From contig CALGVO010000136.1 in NCBI GenBank assembly GCA_937930135.1, positions 1 through 9,660 of the forward strand: DNA of 9,660 nt, in the 5' to 3' direction. Position numbers and translations under genes: made by a program. The notes beneath the pieces are model-generated. The model was given only the letters and a program-made list of their open reading frames with translations. It was not told the origin of the DNA and ran no database searches. The stretch comes from an uncultured Synechococcus sp. (GTDB lineage: Bacteria > Cyanobacteriota > Cyanobacteriia > PCC-6307 > Cyanobiaceae). Every line of letters begins with the position of its first letter. The first letter of the stretch is position 1. Below, piece by piece: positions 7,005-9,660 of the stretch.

Positions 7005-7346
7005 TCAGCTCCAGCCCTTGCTGGCCTGCTCTTCCACATAGGCCGCCACATCAGAAATCTGAGTTTCGGTGAGCGTATCGATGAATGCGGGCATGGCGTT
7101 GCGGCCGTAGGTCACCTGGGCGACGATCGCGCTCTCATGGCCATTGGAATACTGGGCCAGATAGTTCTGCAGATCGGCCTGCTTCAAGGTGCGCTCGCCG
7201 TTGACGATGTTGCCTCCTCCGGCATGGCAGGCGGCACAGTTGGCGGAGAACACCTTCGCTCCCAGGGCAGCATCCGCAGCGGAGGCGCTCAGTGGCGACA
7301 CCAAACCACAGAGCAAAGCAAGGGCAAAGGAGAGAAGCAGGCGCAT
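7005..7346 (-). CDS. petJ: Cytochrome c6 precursor
   Basis: A soluble lumenal electron carrier that moves electrons from cytochrome b6f to photosystem I or terminal oxidase, replacing plastocyanin. The 113-residue precursor has a Sec signal peptide (MRLLLSFALALLCG, cleavage predicted after SASA at residue 23) and a mature domain of about 90 residues. The haem motif is CAACH at 37-41 and the axial methionine is M85 in NAMPAF. The C-terminus ends ASKGW, as in many cyanobacterial c6 proteins. The frame is open upstream to 7406, but the start at 7346 gives a clean signal peptide. No convincing Shine-Dalgarno is present. The permease gene follows after 18 nt. Copper-dependent control is known for petJ in some cyanobacteria; no site is proven here. 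Confidence 0.93.
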   Translation of the reverse strand: MRLLLSFALALLCGLVSPLSASAADAALGAKVFSANCAACHAGGGNIVNGERTLKQADLQNYLAQYSNGHESAIVAQVTYGRNAMPAFIDTLTETQISDVAAYVEEQASKGWS

Positions 7347-7382
7347 GACCGACAGCGCAGTGTTGGTCACATTGTTGGCAGG

Positions 7383-7398
7383 AATCCCCAGCGGGGTT
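7383..7398. promoter_or_regulatory. Short palindrome upstream of petJ
   Basis: AATCCCCAGCGGGGTT is a near-perfect inverted repeat: six or seven pairs, one of them G-T, around a three-base centre. It sits 37-52 bases before the petJ ATG, where it could be an operator or a leader hairpin. No regulator can be named from it. Confidence 0.35.
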
Positions 7399-7413
7399 GA
7401 TCGCAACCAGCAG

Positions 7414-7430
7414 TTGTCATCGATTTGTCA
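7414..7430. repeat. Direct repeat TTGTCA x2, 11-bp period
   Basis: Two copies of TTGTCA (7414-7419 and 7425-7430) lie one helical turn apart on the plus strand, reading TGACAA toward petJ. Tandem half-sites with a 10-11 bp period are typical of OmpR-type response regulators. The position, 68-84 bases from the petJ start, fits a regulatory site. Assignment to a regulator would be a guess. Confidence 0.4.
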
Positions 7431-7431
7431 C

Positions 7432-7477
7432 CGAAGACCGATCGATCCGCCATCAACAACCGATCGAAGACAGATCG
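7432..7477. repeat. Direct repeat CGAAGACNGATCG x2, 33 bp apart
   Basis: CGAAGACCGATCG at 7432-7444 recurs as CGAAGACAGATCG at 7465-7477, one mismatch in 13. The spacing of 33 bp is about three helical turns, so both copies face the same side of the helix. They lie between the divergent petJ and the secreted-protein gene. Confidence 0.45.
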
Positions 7478-7516
7478 CCTGGCCATCCGTATCGTCCAGA
7501 CAATGGCGTCAGCACC

Positions 7517-7999
7517 TTGATCCCTCCCCTCCGCCGGCCCTGCCTCGCCGTCGTGCTCAGTCTGCTCTGCTGGCTGCTGCCCCTGGCGCTGCCCACCGCG
7601 GCGATGGCCTGTGTGCCAGGGCTGGATTGGGGCATGCAGCGCTCCCATCTGGAAGACCGCCTCGGGGTGTCGCTCAGCGAGGCGGGCGATCGCACCCTTG
7701 AAGCCCATGGCTTGACGATCGGTGAGCTGCCCGTGACGCGCCTGCGGCTTCAGCTCAGCGATGGGGGGCTCCAACAGCTCGCCTATGAGCTGGAGCCGGA
7801 TGCGATGACGGAGGTGCTGGCTGGCCTGCGCTCGCGCTATGGCGCCCCGGTGAGCACCACAGTGGAAACGGAAGGCCAGCCTATGCAGCAGGTGTGGGTC
7901 TGGAACACCGGCACCGATTGCATCACGGCGGTGCGAGCAGGAGACGACGCCTTCCTGCTCAGCTACCGGCCCAGTCGACTCAATCCAGCCCTGCTCTGA
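7517..7999 (+). CDS. Small secreted protein of unknown function
   Basis: I do not recognise a family. With the TTG at 7517 the product is 160 residues and begins with a textbook signal peptide: MIPPLRRP, then a long Leu-rich core, then PTAAMAC with likely cleavage before C32. The mature part has only two cysteines, C32 and C135 (TDCITAV), which could form a disulfide. It opens with GLDWGMQRSHLEDRLGVSLSE and is predicted mixed alpha/beta with YELEPDAMTEVLAGLRSRYG as a probable helix. Alternative starts are TTG 7397 (adds 40 residues that cross the repeats) and GTG 7553 (loses the arginines). None has a good ribosome site, so the start is uncertain. The box before C32 is a poor lipobox (AMAC). 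Confidence 0.7.
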   Translation: MIPPLRRPCLAVVLSLLCWLLPLALPTAAMACVPGLDWGMQRSHLEDRLGVSLSEAGDRTLEAHGLTIGELPVTRLRLQLSDGGLQQLAYELEPDAMTEVLAGLRSRYGAPVSTTVETEGQPMQQVWVWNTGTDCITAVRAGDDAFLLSYRPSRLNPALL

Positions 8000-8017
8000 T
8001 CGCGCTGGGTCACACCA

Positions 8018-8632
8018 TCAGGCGCTGATCGCCACCGGCAGAAGCAGCAAGCCACCGCCCAGCACCACAAACACCGCACCGGCACGACGCAGCAGGGGGG
8101 CGGGAAGGCGTTGCATCAACACGGTGGTCACACCCAACGCCAGGGCAGAAGCCAGCAGGGCACCGGCCCACCAGAGCAGGCTGCCCTGATCGCGGGGGGC
8201 TTCCAGGCCGTGGAGCATGGCGTGGATCGCGATGCCACCAGCCACCAACGGACCAGCCACAGCCGCCAGACGGGCGGGCGCCAGCAGCACCAGCCCCACC
8301 GCAGCGATCGCCAGGGAGGCGAGGAGTTCAGCGGCGGGAACCGTCACACCAGCGAAGCCGATCGCGGCACCCAGCAGGGCACCAGCCAGGGCCCAGAGCA
8401 ACAGGCGCGTGGAGAGAGCCGCCGCAACGGTGCCGACCGCCACCAGCATCACCAGGTGATCGAGTCCGAGCAGCGGGTGGGCAACACCGGCGAGCAAGCC
8501 ACCGGAAGCCTCTCCGTGGGCCTGGGCGGAGGGGGAGGCAAGGGTGGCCACCAGGGCGGCTGTCAGTCCGACCGGCAGGAGCAGTCGACGGTTGGGGGAG
8601 AAAACCATGGGAATGAAACCGTGAAACAACAC
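8018..8632 (-). CDS. hupE: HupE/UreJ-family metal permease, second copy
   Basis: A membrane protein with a signal peptide ending AQA before HGEA, then about six hydrophobic helices. Both HupE motifs are present: H-x5-DH as HPLLGLDH (52-59) and IHAMLHGLE (136-144), corresponding to the FHGx[AV]HGxE motif needed for nickel transport in rhizobial HupE. Numbering is from the GTG at 8632 (204 residues). An ATG at 8608 removes eight residues and gives a more usual signal peptide. Neither has a clear ribosome site. The gene begins 20 or 44 nt after the first hupE and likely shares its riboswitch-controlled message. No hydrogenase or urease gene is near, so cobalt (or nickel) import is the better reading. 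It converges on the secreted-protein gene with an 18-nt gap. Confidence 0.88.
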   Translation of the reverse strand: MLFHGFIPMVFSPNRRLLLPVGLTAALVATLASPSAQAHGEASGGLLAGVAHPLLGLDHLVMLVAVGTVAAALSTRLLLWALAGALLGAAIGFAGVTVPAAELLASLAIAAVGLVLLAPARLAAVAGPLVAGGIAIHAMLHGLEAPRDQGSLLWWAGALLASALALGVTTVLMQRLPAPLLRRAGAVFVVLGGGLLLLPVAISA

Positions 8633-8652
8633 CGAAAAACAACGCGGAGTGA

Positions 8653-9288
8653 TCAGGCCACCAGGGCCGTCCAGGCGAAGGCGGCGCCTATGCCGATCCA
8701 GATGCCGGCAGCCAGGCGTCGACCGTTCTCACCGATCGCGGCGATCCAGCGCCTTGAGCCGAGGCACACGGCGAGCAGCAGAGCTCCCTGGCCGAGAAAC
8801 AGTCCGAGGAAATAGGCGAACAACGGCGTGGGTTCGGCCCCCACGATCGTGCCACCGAGCAGATAGCCATGCAGTCCCATCACCGGCAGCAGCAGGGCGG
8901 TGGGCAGGCTGCCAAGGGCGATCAGACCTTCGAGCGCCAGGCTCAGCGACACCAGCGCTTCCGCCAGCGGCGCCAGGTCGGCCGACAGGGGCACCACCTG
9001 GGTGAGGGCCGCCCCCAGCAACCCGGTGGCCAGCAACGGCAACACCCAGGCCATGGGACGCCCCAGGCCGATGAAACCGATCGCGAGCAGGAAGAGCAGA
9101 TGGTCGGGACCCAGCAGGGGATGGCCGATGCCGCTCACCAGGCCCTGCCAGGCATTGAGCTCGGCCCCCTCAGCCATGCCAACGGGGTGATGGGCGAGGG
9201 CGGGGCCGGCCAGGCTGAGCAGTAACAGGGCGCTGACCCCGATCAAGCCGATGCCGCGAAAGGCACCGGAACAGCGGGAAAACTTCAA
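8653..9288 (-). CDS. hupE: HupE/UreJ-family permease behind a cobalamin riboswitch, predicted cobalt transporter
   Basis: A 211-residue inner-membrane protein with a signal peptide ending ALA before HHPVG, so the mature chain would begin with two histidines at the periplasmic face. The first HupE motif is intact (HPLLGPDH, 56-63: H-x5-DH). The second motif aligns as LHGYLLGGT (139-147) and lacks the second His and the Glu of FHGx[AV]HGxE. About six helices follow the signal. Translation starts at TTG 9288 with GAGG six bases upstream (9295-9298). The cobalamin riboswitch in the leader indicates repression when B12 is plentiful. HupE genes under B12 elements in cyanobacteria have been proposed as cobalt importers. 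The adjacent paralog may act with it. Confidence 0.9.
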   Translation of the reverse strand: MKFSRCSGAFRGIGLIGVSALLLLSLAGPALAHHPVGMAEGAELNAWQGLVSGIGHPLLGPDHLLFLLAIGFIGLGRPMAWVLPLLATGLLGAALTQVVPLSADLAPLAEALVSLSLALEGLIALGSLPTALLLPVMGLHGYLLGGTIVGAEPTPLFAYFLGLFLGQGALLLAVCLGSRRWIAAIGENGRRLAAGIWIGIGAAFAWTALVA

Positions 9289-9294
9289 GTCGAT

Positions 9295-9298
9295 CCTC
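9295..9298 (-). promoter_or_regulatory. Ribosome binding site of the first hupE
   Basis: GAGG, six bases before the TTG start at 9288. It lies only 16 bases after the B12 box and sits in the loop of a possible four-pair stem (TCGA...TCGA), which makes translational control by the riboswitch plausible but unproven. Confidence 0.55.
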
Positions 9299-9313
9299 GT
9301 CGATGGAAACCCC

Positions 9314-9437
9314 GGCGGGCGTTCTGACTGCCATCCGGCCAGGGCCGATGGTTCACAGCTGCGGGACAGCGATGGAGTTTCACCATCTTTCCCCGTTACC
9401 TCCGGTGGCTGATCCCCACCGGAACCGAGACACCCTG
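9314..9437 (-). ncRNA. Cobalamin (B12) riboswitch
   Basis: Read on the minus strand, the conserved aptamer blocks occur in order. A 5' GGGTG (9435-9431) can pair with CGCCC (9321-9317) to close the element. A stem of eight pairs, TCCGGTGG with CCACCGGA, lies at 9423-9401. GGTAACGGGGAA follows at 9400-9389, then the hairpin GATGG-TGAAACT-CCATC (9387-9371), then GCTGTCCCGCAGCTGTGAA (9370-9352), and finally the B12 box AGTCAGAACGCCCGCC (9329-9314) against consensus AGYCMGRAGACCTGCC. This is the AdoCbl aptamer family that shuts off B12 synthesis and cobalt or B12 transport genes when cobalamin is abundant. Only 25 nt separate the B12 box from the hupE start codon, leaving no room for an intrinsic terminator, so control is probably at translation. 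Confidence 0.93.
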
Positions 9438-9451
9438 TTCTAGCTCAGGAC

Positions 9452-9660
9452 TCAGTGGCCGGACTGGGCATTCCCACCATGGTCATGGGCGCTGCAGGGC
9501 ATCCACTTGCTCCCCATCGCATGGGCCCCCTTGCAATTGAACAGGGGCGCAGCCGCCTCAGCCTCCGCCTTGGTGTCGTAGAGCGCTTTCACGGCACCGC
9601 TGCCAGAGGAGGCCCCACCACTGGTGTGCTGGGCATGGCCGGGTGCGGCCAGCAGGCCTG
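9452..9660 (-). CDS. DUF3721-like small secreted protein, C-terminal part
   Basis: The last 68 codons of a gene whose start lies beyond the window. The visible part opens with GLLAAPGHAQH, likely the end of a signal peptide, then a Gly/Ser linker. The domain ALYDTKAEAEAAAPLF leads into NCKGAHAMGSKWMPC, the Cys/His pattern I associate with DUF3721, a short cyanobacterial domain of unknown function. The tail is His-rich (SAHDHGGNAQSGH). Cysteines and histidines could bind a metal, but this is speculation. The stop is 14 nt before the cobalamin riboswitch, on the same strand, so read-through into the riboswitch-hupE message is possible; no terminator is seen between them. Confidence 0.75.
   Translation of the reverse strand, partial: GLLAAPGHAQHTSGGASSGSGAVKALYDTKAEAEAAAPLFNCKGAHAMGSKWMPCSAHDHGGNAQSGH

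Larger units (their letters stand above)
1511..8311. repeat. Dispersed HIP1 octamers (GCGATCGC)
   Basis: Seven exact copies of the palindrome GCGATCGC were found by reading: 1511-1518, 1940-1947, 2047-2054, 2469-2476, 3372-3379, 7686-7693 and 8304-8311. All lie inside coding sequence. This is HIP1, the highly iterated palindrome of many cyanobacterial genomes. Fewer than one copy would be expected by chance in a window of this size. Confidence 0.7.

Noticed and set aside
5739..7400. A long open plus-strand frame opposite the permease and petJ
   Set aside because: It is antisense to two proteins with recognised family motifs and has a low-complexity Q/G/H/R-rich translation.
7347..7406. A 20-residue N-terminal extension of cytochrome c6
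   Set aside because: It would put a polar stretch before a complete signal peptide and overlap the palindrome. The ATG at 7346 gives a standard precursor.
7993..8030. Possible bidirectional terminator between the secreted-protein gene and the second hupE
   Set aside because: GATCGCGCTG can pair with CAGGCGCTGATC only with two bulges and there is no T-run on either strand. Too weak to annotate.
8608..8652. GTTGTTT direct repeats between the two hupE genes as a regulatory element
   Set aside because: The 7-bp repeats are low complexity and partly coding if the GTG start is used. No supporting structure is visible.
9437..9442. TAGAAC as a -10 box for the riboswitch message
   Set aside because: A start from here would fall inside the closing stem of the aptamer, and no -35 element is found at the right spacing.

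Overview
The window looks like part of a picocyanobacterial chromosome (Synechococcus/Cyanobium type). The evidence is a secreted cytochrome c6 gene, a C-terminal piece of a small DUF3721-like secreted protein known mainly from marine cyanobacteria, HupE/UreJ genes behind a cobalamin riboswitch, a cyanobacterial-style split Mrp antiporter operon, and at least seven copies of the HIP1 octamer GCGATCGC. Base composition is high in GC and genes are tightly packed. Species cannot be fixed from the sequence alone.

Plus strand, 1-4007: a tightly overlapped operon for a multisubunit Mrp/Mnh-type Na+/H+ antiporter. It starts with the last ten codons of an upstream gene, then mnhC, mnhD, mnhE, mnhF, mnhG, a DUF4040/MbhD protein and an MbhE-MnhB fusion. 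Every start codon overlaps the previous stop. The C-terminal part of a canonical MrpA is spread over the last two genes, and no NuoL-like MrpA core is visible in the window.

Minus strand, 7346-4004: petJ (cytochrome c6), then after 18 nt a YraQ/ArsP-type permease, a TIGR03943-type permease partner, and an unrecognised membrane-anchored protein with an Ig-like/beta-rich ectodomain. The last three are joined by 4-nt overlaps. The final stop overlaps the stop of mnhB tail to tail, so there is no intergenic terminator between the two operons.

7347-7516 is a divergent intergenic region with two pairs of short direct repeats and a small palindrome. It leads to a plus-strand gene for a small secreted protein of unknown function (7517-7999).

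Minus strand, 9660-8018: the 3' end of the DUF3721-like gene, a well-formed adenosylcobalamin-type riboswitch (about 9314-9437), and two tandem HupE/UreJ-family membrane proteins. The riboswitch suggests cobalt uptake for B12 synthesis rather than a hydrogenase or urease role. The two paralogs differ in the conserved second metal motif.

Taken together the window concerns ion and metal handling: Na+/H+ exchange, a metal- or metalloid-type permease coupled to an iron-haem electron carrier, and B12-controlled cobalt import. I see no CRISPR array, tRNA, rRNA, insertion sequence or phage gene.
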